A DNA stretch of 64,000 nucleotides from Polytrichum commune (taxonomy: Eukaryota > Streptophyta > Polytrichopsida > Polytrichales > Polytrichaceae). Every line of letters begins with the position of its first letter. Within the stretch, counting starts at the first letter, position 1. Under the pieces are notes generated by a model. That model searched no databases. It was not told where the DNA came from and worked only from the letters and a program-made list of their open reading frames with translations. Made by a program: the position numbers and the translations under genes. Positions 1 to 12,243 of the stretch are shown here, piece after piece. Where the stretch lies: contig OX485805.1 in NCBI GenBank assembly GCA_950295325.1, positions 57,560,758-57,624,757 on the forward strand. Direction: 5' to 3'.

Positions 1-3000
1 ACAAAATATAGTGTGGATTGATCAATGGTGTGGACCATACCACACTAATCTATGTAAGTTCCTGCATGTGAAGTGGTTAAGTGGTTCCCCTGTCTGAAGC
101 CTTTGATTGTCATGTGAACATTGGATGTAATTTCTCATTAGTGTAGGTTTTCAGTATATTCTGGTCCACACTATACAGTATTCTGAGATCGGTGTAGTAG
201 ATTCAGGCATAATGGATCCATGCTTGGATACCACTTTTTTCTGTACTTTTCGTGCTGCGAGGACTCATCCATAGCAACTTCCACCACATGTGTACATATA
301 TGTGAGGAATTCGTAAAAATATTGTGATCATTTTTTAAGATGATTTCATTTTGTTTGGGTCATAAATTGAGGCAGCAATAGTAGATTGAGAGATGTAGAT
401 TGCAAACGGTCATGTTGAGCTGGATGTTATGGTAGAACAAACTTTTAAGAACTCGTCGATATTGGCAAGTTCATTTGAGTGGGAGTGAAGGCGCTCCAAA
501 CCCTACGTCACCACCTCATCATCAAAGTACACGTTGCTCAGCTCAAATTGCCCGACTTAGATCTGCTACCAGCAAGCACGGGATCAAGTCCACCGATTTG
601 ATAATGACATACACCGCAATTGCAGGGACGATAGAGTGTGTAAGGTAGTCGGAAGACGAGAGCGATAGTACTTGGCGATGGGAGTTGGTGCAGAGTCTTT
701 TCTACTAAAATAGGATAGTTCGACACTGCATTAAATAAGTTTAATATTACAACCGACAGTGTGGGCAAGTGTTCGTCCGGGTCACCAGGTAGTTTATTAT
801 TGCAGTACAGACAACTATTATTCGATCCTCGTTTCCTGGACAGTGCAACCATGCGTAGCATCTTCTATGCAGGCAACCCTGAACCGGTGTAACTCGCTGC
901 AAGTGAATACATTGCTGGTAGCACTTGTGGAATTGAAGAGGGTGTCCATCTCCGGCCTGGATCTTGCAAGGAGGTTTAAGTTTTTGCTGCGTGCACAAAT
1001 TACTAGTCTTCTGACGTAGGCAGATTCATGCGATTCCGGAACTAGTGCCGTCTTTCACTAATCACAGATTTGCTGCAGTGAGTTTGGTGTGATCTTTGCA
1101 ATGTGGGTTGTGACTGAAACGACATTTTGGTATCATCTTAGTGGCTTTGCTGAGTGAAATGATCGTCCGATCCAAATCGGACTCCTGGAAGGTAAGAATT
1201 CAAAAGCTGACACGTCTAAGTAAGTTTTGAACGATGTTGTTAGGTGTGAGGAGCAGTGTGAGATCTGACTTGTTACAACAGAAGTTCTGCCCAAAGAACA
1301 TTCAATCACTTAAGTTATGCTCGCTCCCTCTTCATAAAATTTCTAGAGATTAAGAGGTTCGTGTATTAATCATTAAACTTGACCTTGGATTGTGATAATT
1401 TTGCTGGACGGCCATGACAAACTTTTGTACTAATAGGTTTGTTCTGCCGTTTCTGTTCTCACCTTATTAGATGTCATTTGAGGCATACCTGTTCTTTAAT
1501 TAGTGATGACCCAGGCCATCTTTTTACATTTTGATATATCAAAAGCGGGATCTAGCGCCTGTCAAACATATGACATGAGTTAGCGATTTCTTGCGTGATT
1601 TCCGACAATATTTGAAGAAGGCCTTTGGCGATGTGGATTTAATCAAGCAAGCTGGAAGATCATCTTTGTGGACATTTCAAATCGAATTTCAATTATGGTG
1701 AATCAACATGGTGATTGAGTTGATCTCAAATACATGTTGAAGTTTAAGAGATTAAGAGTTCAAGTCTATTCTTCTCTTACGTCGTGTTGAAACTCGTCAA
1801 AAGGGAGTTTTAACAAGAGCATACATTATTATGAAATCAACGACTTATTCATTTTGAGTTGGATTGTTTTGCGGAAGCAAATTTACTCAGAGATAACAGA
1901 AATCCTATTCATCTTTAATGTGAGATTGGTATGATGATGTTTGACTAAGCATTGTGGAACTTATTATATTATTTATTATATCAATGTAATTTGTCATAAG
2001 CGTTGACAATAGACACACACATACAGACACATACACACATATTATACATGTATACTAAGTGGTGACACATGAACTTAAGGAAGAAAAACACAAAAACATG
2101 CAACTTCTACCACTTAAGAACATGACAATTCGATTCTCACTACCACTATAATTTATCAAAGAAGTGATTCAACATTACGTAAGTTAACATACTCTTATAA
2201 TAAAGGCTAATTTTGTGAATTGATTCGAGTGCCTTTATAATTGAATTTACATTGTAAATCTTACACTATTTTGGAAGCCATAAAGTGAACTAAGTGCTAG
2301 ACCTTCTTCGGGAATCTCCATTGGGAATCTTGAAGAGTTCTTTTGTCAACAATACTCAAGGATTATGATTGATGTGATTTAGTTCTATATGATGTTGATG
2401 AAACTTTAGATTGATTGAAACTTCTCCAAAGAGCTCGCTTTATCTTAGTTGTTCTCATAATCATTGAGCTTACATTGAGAATGAAAATATCAAGCTTAAG
2501 ATCTCTTAACTCCAAACGAATTATATTCAAATCGTAAGAAGGGAGGTTGACATTTTATTAAGTGCTTGACCAAGCACGTTCATGAGACACGGTAATTTCT
2601 ATAGCAATTATAAATTAACATAACGTTCCAGCATCAATTTTCCTAGCTCATTATGAAGGAACAACCCACGAAGTTCATCTAAAGTAGAAAATATCTTTAG
2701 AAGAATGATTCATGAAGGGAGTAAATACACAAGGCATGTATTGAGAGAAATTGGAGGTAGTAGCATATGAGTTTGTAGATGATAAAAGGATTTTTTTAGG
2801 ATCTTGATAAGTAGTAATAAGAAAGTGAGTCTTAATTCGAATATGTATGGTTGTTAATGATCTTGGTTGAATTCGGTATGGTGGGATAAAACATTAACCG
2901 AAAAAAAACATTGAAGTGGATTATGATTGTAAGGTCATACTAAGTATAGTGGCCACGAAGTTCGTGCTACCAGTAATAACACAAATCCCAACCAATTAGA

Positions 3001-3835
3001 GTTTGAGATCATAGTACCAATAGTTGGAGGTACTACTAGGAAAGTATTCGGTAGCTGGGACGTATCATAAGAAAGGTAAATATAATAATATTCCTTAAGA
3101 CTAGATCAGAATTTGAACTAGGAATAATTTCACTAAATACCATTAGCTACTGGCAATGTTAGGTAAGTGACATCACTCACCGGCAATAAGGGTAATATCC
3201 GGGATAACACACGGAATTGCGGTAGTAACAAGAATGAATGGAACCCCATGGATATTACTACTCAATCGACCAACCTAGTAGCAATAGTAATATCGGGTAA
3301 TGTGGTAAAATTGGTAGCACAATAAGGTAATAGGAGGGATAGAAGATAGGGCATAATAAGAGTGCCCAGTTATACTAGGGAAAAAACCAGACACTCTTTA
3401 ACATTGGGGGACCATGCAGTAGATACTTTGTAGGACCATAAATTGGATATTGGCATTTATTTTCTTAGTATTGAAAGCCAATAGGACTAAAGATGAGAAT
3501 GGACAAGCAAGAACACATACACAAAGGCATATGAACAATGCTTGAAATGAGATGGTCTCATCCACCCCTTGTTTTGTCTTTTATTGCTCATTTTCAAGTT
3601 GGTTCATACAAACAATATGGGATAACCCTTCTTCCACTATGGATCAACATTGTAAGGCTTATTACAACATTATTATTTCAATTATAACATTTCTATGACT
3701 ACGAAGAATCTAAAGCTTCACTTTCAACACTCTCACTTTGCGAGTAGTCAAAGACTTGTAATACTATTGAGTTTCTTAGTTTGTTAAACCTATATAGTGA
3801 AGTTCTAGCATTGCCCATAAGTTTCCACATATTAT
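1..3835. other. Intergenic, no gene recognised
   Basis: All frames are short and stop-rich, and none gives a domain I recognise. The stretch around 480-1,020 is somewhat richer in GC and carries overlapping 80-107-codon frames on both strands, but they contradict each other and none shows splice-linked partners. The rest is AT-rich non-coding sequence with small homopolymers and CA-rich runs (about 2,015-2,045). Confidence 0.5.
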
Positions 3836-4560
3836 GTCTTGTTAGCGCCCCTTAACTTATCTTAACTGCTTCGTAACTCTAACAAGTGTCACGAACGTGA
3901 ATTTGCACATCCCACACACGTGCAGGGTTAGCTCCCCATACCGCGGACCTCCAAGCTCATAGTTTGGCAACCAATCCTCCTATACATACATTCGGGGCTC
4001 TCCCCTTAGTAGGTAGCCAATGGTTAGATGTGGATTTTCATTCATGGAAGTCTAATCTTGAGTTGATTATCGCGTTGCCGGAGCAACGCTATAACAACCC
4101 GAAGCATAGTTGCCAAATATGTTTTGGGTGTTGCCCACCTCTTCATGAGGAGTGTCTACAACACCATGGGCACAAGGACCCCGGAGTGACGCCCGGAGCT
4201 TGTGCCGCCATAGGTGAAAAGGCCCAAATGATCCTAGTGTGGGTGAAGGCCCCGGACATTGAGAACGCCTCCCACCCATGGAGACTAGGAGTCACAAGGG
4301 TAAGGCCATAAGCATCGAGTACCTTATGGCGTCCGGATTCTAAAATGCTCAAGAACTCCTTAATTAAAAATATGAACTAGGAGATATGGCAATTTGAGTG
4401 GGGTCTGAAGCTTCATTGTATGGTCTTTGCTTCTATCAAGCGATCACTCCATCGACATCTAATCATTGCGTAGATGCAATAGACTCCTCACTTGCCGCAT
4501 TCAGGCAAGTATTAAGGAAGTTATGGTTGTTTTTAAGCTAGGCAATCCCGGGTGTCACTT
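3836..4560. repeat. Rearranged copy (a) of the ~1-kb dispersed repeat
   Basis: Positions 3,836-4,117 are the reverse complement of the terminal part of copy (b) (42,640-42,930). Positions 4,118-4,395 run in direct orientation like 41,990-42,260, with the shared phrase around 'ACACCATGGGCACAAGG'. Positions 4,396-4,550 are again reversed relative to 42,340-42,480. The copy is therefore a mosaic of inverted and direct segments. The ORFs over it are shadows on both strands and encode nothing recognisable. Confidence 0.75.
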
Positions 4561-5639
4561 CAAATTTTACCAAACAAAGGCATTCATGTTTTATAATGTT
4601 TGAACAACCTATTAAACTTGCGTTAGTGAAAATCAAACTCTTGAATAAGACGTTATTGCACTATGTAACTCCAAATAGTAACACGCACTAATTGGGAGAA
4701 TCAATGTAGCATCGGGTATTTAACAATCCATAAACATGTCAATAGATGAAATGTTTCATCGAGCAAGCAATTAGAAGTTACAAAAATTATCATGTCAAGT
4801 TCACAATAGGAGTTGAGATGGAACATTTACATGAGGTGGTAGTAAGTGTTTAAATATACATACATATACATACACACAAACACAAATCTCTCTATCTCTC
4901 TCCCTCTCTCTATAAGCAATCATGTGAGTCTTCTCAACTAGTATGTTCATTATCAATTCTAGAATGGTCTCTATGTTTTGAGCATGTGCTTCATTCTCAT
5001 CGATTTGATGTCACCATTCCACTCCACTTTACATTCAAGCTTTGGGGCTCAAGGAAGTTTGAATGAATGGAACCTACATGGATACTACATGTACAAAGTG
5101 GATAGTGTTTCAAGGTTTAGTACTCTAAATATTGTATTTAGTGCCATATGGTATTTAATGTCATTGTTGTAACTTTTTTAATGACACTTCTTATGAATAA
5201 GTTCACAAAACTATCATCCTGATTTACTTTTAATTCATCCACTTTTGGTATATTATGCATCCTAACATTTCTATAATGAAATACTATCATTAATGATTGA
5301 ATTTTGATGAAAAACCACTTAGTAAGTGACAATAATTGCAATATTGTAAATCTCTACCTGTCAAATTTTTTTTGACAAGGATTGACAACTAATCTTAGGT
5401 TTACATTTAGTGTTGGTGACACTACACGGGTGGTTCACAATGTATTGAGCAAGACAAAATAGAATTGGTGATGTTGAATACAATATTTATTGTAGATTTT
5501 GTGACAAGCCCACCTAATAGAGATGGCTCTAAGAACCCTTTATTTATTATGCAACCCTTGATTTCGAGTGAGAGTAAGGTTGATGTGTCTTCTTAATTAG
5601 GTTGATCTTCATGAATCACTATGCAAATACTAAACATTA
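4561..5639. other. Intergenic, nothing recognised
   Basis: AT-rich sequence with a CT-rich microsatellite-like tract at about 4,885-4,912. No convincing coding frame or RNA gene is visible. Confidence 0.5.
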
Positions 5640-5647
5640 CATGACAT

Positions 5648-6153
5648 CCCGGGTACGCAACTCCCATATTATACGCAGGGGGCATCGTACTTAAAACGGC
5701 TTAGAGGACGGCTTTTGTAAAAATTATATCAAATTATATCAAATTAAAATGATCAAAAAGTTGGGTGAAGACAAAATTAAATAAAATGAGATGAAAAAAA
5801 AGTTGGGTTGCATATTTATTAAGCCTCCCATTAAAATTATAAGCCACGAATAGTTGCCTCCCATTAAAATTATAATTCATTCACAATGTTAAAATTTTAT
5901 TAAAAAGTCCAAAAAGTTGGGTAGTTTGACCTATGGTACATGTATTAAAAAAATCATATAATTAGGTTTTTAATGCAATTATATGCTTCAAAATATATTC
6001 ATTTCCTATATATAATTACATTTTTGGATTCCTTGTTAGAAGGGCTACAAAGGTTTCCTACATTAAAACAAATTGTATCACTCAATATTGGACTAAAACG
6101 CATTATAAGTGATTATAATCAGGACCATATAATACGGGAGTTGCGTACCCGGG
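5648..6153. mobile_element. MITE with 18-bp+ TIRs and 8-bp TSD
   Basis: The left end CCCGGGTACGCAACTCCC is repeated in inverted orientation at the right end, and the inverted match continues with a few mismatches into TATTATA. The 506-bp body is AT-rich and non-coding. Directly outside both ends stands CATGACAT (5,640-5,647 and 6,154-6,161), a perfect 8-bp target-site duplication; the next two bases, CC, also follow the right copy. An 8-bp TSD fits hAT-type elements, but the TIR is not a classic hAT end, so superfamily is open. Confidence 0.9.
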
Positions 6154-6892
6154 CATGACATCCTCTCTAAGCTCTCTTGGATCTACTTAGTTATTGCAAC
6201 ACTAACAATGTGGATGACAACGAATAATGCGGGCCAATGTAGATTGGTTGTTTAGGGCAATTGTATCAAATAATTATTAAACTCTTATTTCCTCTATCAA
6301 GTAAGCTTAGATGTGAAGTTGGCTAGGGTACTTCAAGTTGGCTCCAGGAAAACGGTGAAGAGTTTGATTTTTCACAAGGCTTGGATTGATATAGCACACA
6401 TTGAGCAATGGGTGCTATCCAATAAGGGATAATGCTAGTTAAAGTACTTGGCACTTTCATAATCAAGACATTTCAGTAGCTATTATTTTTTATGATACGA
6501 TTTATTCTTAAACAATGACCCGTTGATGAGGCTCGGTATAGGTTTAGGAGGTGGACATGACATCATGAGTCATGGGTTTCACACAACATGAACAAGTGAC
6601 CAGGATGACTTCACATCCCGACACTAAACTTGAAAACTCGAATCTCATTCTATATAGCTCAAACTAGCCCAAGCATAATCATAAAATAGTCATTTTGCAG
6701 TCATGTTGAGACCCCTTTTCTAGTAGTGGTTGTAGTGTGGCAGTTTTACATTAGTTAATTCACAATTCTCCGCTCCACTAATGATTTTCTCATTACGACA
6801 GTATAAACAGTCAGAGCTCGTGTGGACCAAGAAATGATACTGCAATTACTGCAAACATAAACAGGTCAAGGATTTCTAAGTTAGACAATTAC
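6154..6892. other. Intergenic, nothing recognised
   Basis: No coding frame with family similarity. The right part borders the kinase pseudogene and probably includes its former intron, because the splice donor of that exon lies at 6,892/6,893. Confidence 0.4.
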
Positions 6893-7830
6893 CTGAACAT
6901 GTTTGATCAACTGAGTTCGACTATCTGAGCAGTTCTTGAACATCATCTTGATGTAGTCGGTGCCTGTGCTCGAATGAATACTGAATTTTTCCAAAGTTCC
7001 TTGGTCGGTTGCAGATGGTATTTCCATCAAAAGATCGTATCTGACCTCTTCAAGCCTGTTGCAAATCTGTAAAAAGCTAGGCCTTGAACGAGGACGTCCA
7101 TGCCAAGAGTCTTTCACAAGTGCAACCACCTTCTCAGGATAAGCTCCTTGAGGGAGCGGTGGCCTCGTACCTGTCACGAATTCATCGTACAAACAAGTTT
7201 GGAGAATTCCATGAAACGCCTGAGTCCTCCAAAGGAAGAATCTCTGCACAAGTGATGCCAAAGCTATACACATCGACTTTGCTCCAAAGACCCTTCCCCT
7301 ATCTCCTTCTGCAAGGTGTGCATTTCTGAATACCTCTGGAGCTCTGTATCTTGTGGTGCCAGTATTAAGTACCCCGATATTGTGTTTGACTTGGAAACTT
7401 CCACTTTGGTCCTTGACATACCATAATCAATCAACTTCACATACAGTAAGTGTCGACAAGATGTGGAATATTACCGACCTTGTTGATGACCATGTTTGAT
7501 GGTTTGAGGTCTAGATGTGCAATCCCAAAGACATGCAGATAGCACATCCCCTGTGCTATTTCGCACAATGGTATCAAGTGCCACAATCGGTGAAAACAAC
7601 GGTCCTCTACCCTTTGCTCCCAATTTGATAAACTCAGAGGCTCATGTCCATAAGCTCCATGGCTATGAAATAGTGCCCCTTCCGTGGGTCATTTCCACAG
7701 CTTAGAAATTTTACAATATTTGGGTGATTGAGGCGAATCAAAATTTAGGTTTCTTTTACAAAAGTAGCCTCATTCACTCCAGCAATAAAATCCTTCCTTA
7801 CACAAGGGGCACCAAGCCATGTAGATTTAC
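6893..7830 (-). pseudogene. Broken protein kinase domain (exon remnant)
   Basis: Read on the minus strand this is one protein-kinase domain spread over several frames. From N to C: the beta-3/alpha-C part (CVRKDFIAGVNEATFVKE), then after an in-frame TAA the helix-C/beta-4 stretch LIRLNHPNIVKFLSCG, the catalytic loop as AHLDLKPSN (Leu in place of the usual Arg of HRD), LIDYGMS in place of DFG, an activation segment ending TTRYRAPEVF, VDVYSFGITCAEIL, and the C-lobe VKDSWHGRPRSRPSF. At least three frameshifts and stops separate these pieces, so no kinase can be made. The left end has an intact-looking donor (CAG|GTAATT). The motif set resembles moss-type receptor-like or PNL kinases, such as the one at 56-57.7 kb. 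The glycine-rich loop is missing because copia sequence takes over at about 7,830. Confidence 0.85.
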
Positions 7831-8157
7831 CACTCATCTTCTTGATGGTATGAACACTGACGTGTCCAAGGCGAGCATGCCATCGTTGCAGGGTTAGAGT
7901 TTGTTTAGACAAACCTCGATTGCTAGCAGAAGTGGTGGCCACAAGGTTGGCAATACTACTATGGTTGAGAGTGGTTGGATTAAGATGCCGTAGCCCTCCA
8001 CATTTCTGTCCAGTCATAATAATATTGCCCTCACCATAATTACTGATCATCTTGCACATATTGCGAACATGAATGATGACAACTCAACATTTGGTGAGAC
8101 ATGCTGTCAAGATGAGGATCCTACAAAACTTAGGCACATATAAAACATTCTTGAGTT
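7831..8157 (-). mobile_element. Ty1/copia relic, GAG-pre-integrase part
   Basis: The minus-strand frame contains LKNVLYVPKFC near 8,140 and RWHARLGHVSVHTIKKM near 7,840-7,880. These are the hallmark phrases before and inside the GAG-pre-integrase domain of Ty1/copia polyproteins. No integrase, reverse transcriptase or RNase H follows; kinase sequence begins instead in the same reading frame. The upstream part of the element continues beyond the Harbinger insertion at 12,244. Confidence 0.85.
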
Positions 8158-8782
8158 TAAGCCCCACTTTACACTAGGAGTCGAGGCCAAGGGCCGAGGG
8201 AAATCTCGCGATCCTATTGGTTGGTTGAGAGCTTAAGGCCAACCCGAAGAGCTTTAGACTAGGAGTCAAGGCCAATAATTAATTGAATATTTTAATCTAT
8301 AAAATGTTGGCCTTGAGATGGACCCCAAGGCATAAAAGGAACCTTGAGGGGCCAACGAGTCCACAAATAAAATTTTAAAAATTGCGCTTGATCTCCATCG
8401 TTGGATCAAACAAATGCCAACTCCAGACCTAAACCCTTCACACTTTTGGTCTCTACTTATTAATTTCTTCTTCACTTCTTGTTTCTTGCTATAATTGCTT
8501 TGTCTGTGTGTGATTGCTTGCTTGTAGAATGGATAGCTCGTTGCAATATGCCTCAAGGATCATTGATGGATCGCCTTATTTGCAAGAAAGAGGCGTGTCT
8601 TGTATAGGATCTCACGCATTTCAATCATTCCGCCTTATTGTAGCAAGAAGATCAAATTTATCTTTTTCAGTGTCAAATACTCTTGATAAGCTCAATGCAA
8701 TCACTGAACCTATAGAGGTTGTTGAAAAGTTGCAATGCAAAATAAAAATGTCATGTGTAGAGGCCATATATAGCCATAAAAA

Positions 8783-10240
8783 CCCTAGATAATGGTGTAG
8801 ATGTCCAGATTGTTTATGGACGACCTTCAGCTAAAAGAAAACAACCTCCACATACGAAGGTTGCAACAAAAACAATAAAATCCAAGAAAACAAGATCGAA
8901 AGAAGAGCATGAAGAAGATGGAGAATTTGGAGAATTTGGAGTTTCAAAGAATTGAAGAGATTTTGATGTAGAAGCATTAATTGCTTTGCAAGGTAAAAGG
9001 GAACCAGATTTTGTGAAGAATACGAAGAAACAAGGTAATTCTCTGCAATTTGTTTATGTTCTAATGCTTCATGTTTGCAATAGCCCATAGAATGAAACCC
9101 TAATCAATGAAAAAATAATCTCAAATTCAAATTGGGCCAATTGGGTCTTTTAAAGGCCTTGGCCTTAGGTGTTACCCATTTGCCCCCTTTCCCCCCATTG
9201 CAAGTGTGTGGTACAAGATTGTCTATTGTGTCGTGACGGAGGCTAATCTCGGCATAATGTCGTGCCGTCACCACATGTATCCGTCACGACATTATGCCGG
9301 ATGTTGTCTTTATCCTGACGGACTTGAATTTTACCGAATTCTGTGTGTAATTACATTACCACATTTCGGACACGTAGGATGTAAGATGTCCACGTGTGAT
9401 GACATGTCAGCAAAGTAGAGGTAAAGTGGGGAAAAATTTACTAGCGCCCGTTCGCCCCCCGTCCGCACCCGTTCCCGCCCCCGTTCCCCCCCGTCCGCCC
9501 CGTTCCCTCCCCCGTCCGCCCCACACCCTCCTTAGTCATATTTTACTACTTTGATTTTAACAGAATGATAAACAGAATGGCAAAATGGTTTACCTAGCGC
9601 TAGGCATATCCACGTCCACGTCGGCCTTTTCTGCCACATAGGACGCCACCTTGGCAAGAAGGTAAGTATTTTACCCACCCTATTAGCGTCCCCCTAGGTT
9701 GACCCTACGTGGACCCTATTGTGTCGTGACGGAGGGGTCCGTCACGACACGACACGTCATGACGGCACGACACCGTCATGACGTCGGGATAGACAACCCT
9801 GGTGTGGTATGACTTCAACACCGCCATGTGGTGGTGTTGTCAGGGCGGATTGAACTCAATTCTTTTAGGGGGGGAGAGGGTAGGTTAACCAACAAGTTAA
9901 CATTGTATCAAGTGAATAATTACTCCATTTTTTCATATTTTATTTTACAACAATGTTGATTTTTCTTCTAGAGTTAGGATTTAGGATCCGAAATCAATTT
10001 TTTTTCGATCATTTCTATCATGAATTTGCCTCTATATTGGTATAGGAGTTAGTACATGGTAAATCTATTTGCCAAGATGATTGCAGCAGTTACATGGCTC
10101 ACAAATTTATCAGAGGCTTGTAAGAAGAAGCTCAATACATTATTCAAGAAATACAAATGTAATAAAATGGATAATGAAGTTTATGAAGAGAGCAAACATG
10201 AATGCAAATTTTACGATTCAATTGATCAGTGGTGACATCA
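8783..10240 (+). pseudogene. Harbinger DNA-binding (trihelix-like) protein relic
   Basis: Two plus-strand pieces look like one trihelix/Myb-SANT-like domain. The first, about 8,950-9,090, reads DFDVEALIALQGKREPDF, the usual first-helix pattern. The second, about 10,050-10,235, reads CKKKLNTLFKKYK ... CKFYDSIDQW, the usual third-helix pattern, and then hits a TGA. Between them lies a hAT-type MITE (9,214-9,801) and probable intron. A preceding open stretch from ATG 8,529 (88 codons) has no recognisable similarity and may be the N-terminal exon of the same protein. The second protein of PIF/Harbinger elements assists the transposase in binding DNA; here it is broken. Confidence 0.65.
9214..9801. 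mobile_element. hAT-type MITE nested in the Harbinger element
   Basis: A perfect 8-bp duplication GTGTGGTA stands at 9,206-9,213 and 9,802-9,809. The right end read inwards is CAGGGTTGTCTATCCCG, the left end CAAGATTGTCTATTGTG; CAGGG termini with 8-bp TSDs are typical of hAT. The 588-bp body is non-coding. It has a strong internal hairpin near the left end (GGCATAATGTCGTG against CACGACATTATGCC), repeated GTCGTGACGG motifs near both ends, and a C-rich tract at 9,445-9,530. Confidence 0.9.
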
Positions 10241-10959
10241 AACTAGAACAGTTATGAAGCATGTTATGAACAGTATTTGCAAATGATTCTTTTGATCAAC
10301 CAACCACTCGAGCTAGACAAAAAGAAAACATTGATTCTTGAACACTGAGCCTACATCGAAACCATTTTTCACAATTTGTTTTGAAGAGTGTAACATTAAA
10401 AAGTCATTTCATGAACAAGTCATATGTATGTTTTCTAAGATAATAGAATATAGTAATAGTATGATTATAAATTTTTGAAAAACCAATATTTTTAATAGAG
10501 AAGGTTGATCGTCAAATGGACGAACTCATAAATGAACTATGACATTAATTTAATCAATCAAATTTTTAATATGATATAATAGGAATTACAACCTTACCTT
10601 ATTTCCTCAACTTTGCTACATAAAATAATTCTGCAAGTAACTCATGATTTCAAGTGGCTTTCTGTAGTAAATTGTTTTTTAATCTCATTGTTTTTTATAC
10701 TTTTTTCTCTATCTTCAAATTCTTTGTCACTCATGTTTTTTTTTTATTGAAATTTGTTTCTAATTATAGAATAATATCAAGATGTTGTAATTTTTGCATT
10801 TTTTTATTGCACTTTCAACAACATGAAATATATCAAATTTTCAAAGATGTTGTTTGTTTCATTTTGCATCATTTTTTTGTCTTATTTTGTCCAGTCCATA
10901 CCAAATGCATATTCATATATAATGTATAGGTTGTGTAGACACAACAAAACGGTAACCAA

Positions 10960-11450
10960 TTCCAGTAGATGCCTTAGTGGCATATTCCACTCTTTTTAAT
11001 AGAATTCTTCATCTTCTTTTTAGTATTCTAAATGTTTTTTCAACTGCCATTCTTGTACTAGATTGGATGAAATTCCAGTGAGCTTTGGGTCATGATAGAC
11101 CATTATTCTCACCTTTAAATGAATAACAAAACCAGGGTATCATGGAACAGAATGAATCTCCAATCAATTTGTAAGGTAAAATTGCACATCTCATTATTAT
11201 TTTTTCGATTTCAGTTTGTTGAAACAATCCTCAATCATGGCAACATCTTGTCCATCCAAAATCATAGTCTCAAAATTTGCATTTTGAATCTAATACTCTT
11301 TGGAGTAAAATTGAATAAAATTCTTAACGGTAGTAGTAAAATATTGGATCAAGTTTAGGAGCAATTATGGATATATAGTTGTCATCTATAGTTCCAATAA
11401 CATATGAAATTTCTTGCAATGCTTCAAATTCTATTGCCATTTTTTTATAC
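10960..11450 (-). pseudogene. DDE_Tnp_4 (HARBI1-like) transposase relic
   Basis: Read on the minus strand from about 11,450: EISYVIGTIDDNYI (first catalytic Asp region), then APKLDPIFYYYR followed by a stop, then FYSILLQRVLDSKCKF (second Asp region) followed by a stop, GDSFCSMIPWF, and finally FIQSSTRMAVEKTFRILKRR followed by TGA, with ILLKRVEY after it. The order and spacing match the DDE_Tnp_4 nuclease of PIF/Harbinger elements. At least four stops and frameshifts make it non-functional. It reads towards the plus-strand trihelix relic, so the two genes of the element were convergent. Confidence 0.8.
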
Positions 11451-12243
11451 TTTAACTTTTGTGCATACACAAAATCCTAACGTTCAAGAGGTGAAACAAA
11501 ACTTAAAACGTGAAGAGCCCAAAGAAAATGAGCGAGAGATGCAAGGAGGCATATGAAGTTTTGAAGCCTCAGCCTCTAACCCTCGGCCCCTAGGGCTTTA
11601 CATTAGTGATCCTTGGCTCCTAGGATGTTTATTTTTTATTGTTCACTTGAGGCCCCCAGGGTGTGCACTATTCATTAAAATCAAGCATCACGTGCGTGCA
11701 TGCCTCTTATTAAAATACCCCTGTATACATTTTATTTTTGCTAAAATCAAGCAATATACTTACAAATCTCATTGCTTCAAAATACATTTCCATACATACA
11801 CAAGGGTCCAAAAACAAATACAGAAATTGTATATAACATGTGTACAAATGTTTGGAAATGCAAAAATATGGCCCTATTATATGTATAATATCAAATCATG
11901 GATTTTTAGTTATAAAGTCGCTACTTAGTGGATGAAAAAACACATGATTCTTGGTCCAGGTCTAACTTGAACGCGTAAACGCGTAAATGCGTACTTTACA
12001 TATATTTTTCTATAGCCTCATGTATATCTACTTCTTGCTTAATAGCAATATGTCTCTTGTACGTACATTTTGTACATGCTTGTTTTAAATAATACCCCTT
12101 TTGTGCACCCACGTGTATAAATACAGTACTTGAACAGTGCACTCCCTGGGTTGAGGCCGGCTCGAGCTTCAAAAGAACTCATAAATTGGTTAAGTTGGCT
12201 CCAAGATTTTATGGCCTTGACTCCTAGTGTAAAGCGAACCTAA

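Larger units (their letters stand above)
8161..12240. mobile_element. PIF/Harbinger DNA transposon, degenerate, 4.08 kb
   Basis: Inverted ends share CTTTACACTAGGAGTC followed by a further AGGCCA (left 8,168-8,195, right 12,206-12,234). A TAA trinucleotide flanks both ends (8,158-8,160 and 12,241-12,243), the PIF/Harbinger-type 3-bp target duplication. Both protein types of the superfamily are present as relics: a DDE_Tnp_4/HARBI1-like transposase on the minus strand and a trihelix/Myb-like DNA-binding protein on the plus strand. The element sits inside the copia relic: copia protease-side sequence resumes right after the right TSD. It is itself interrupted by a hAT-type MITE. Stops and frameshifts show it is dead. 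Confidence 0.9.

Noticed and set aside
759-1019. 86-codon plus frame overlapping minus frames of 107 and 83 codons
   Set aside because: Mutually overlapping open frames in a GC-richer patch with no domain similarity; none can be preferred.
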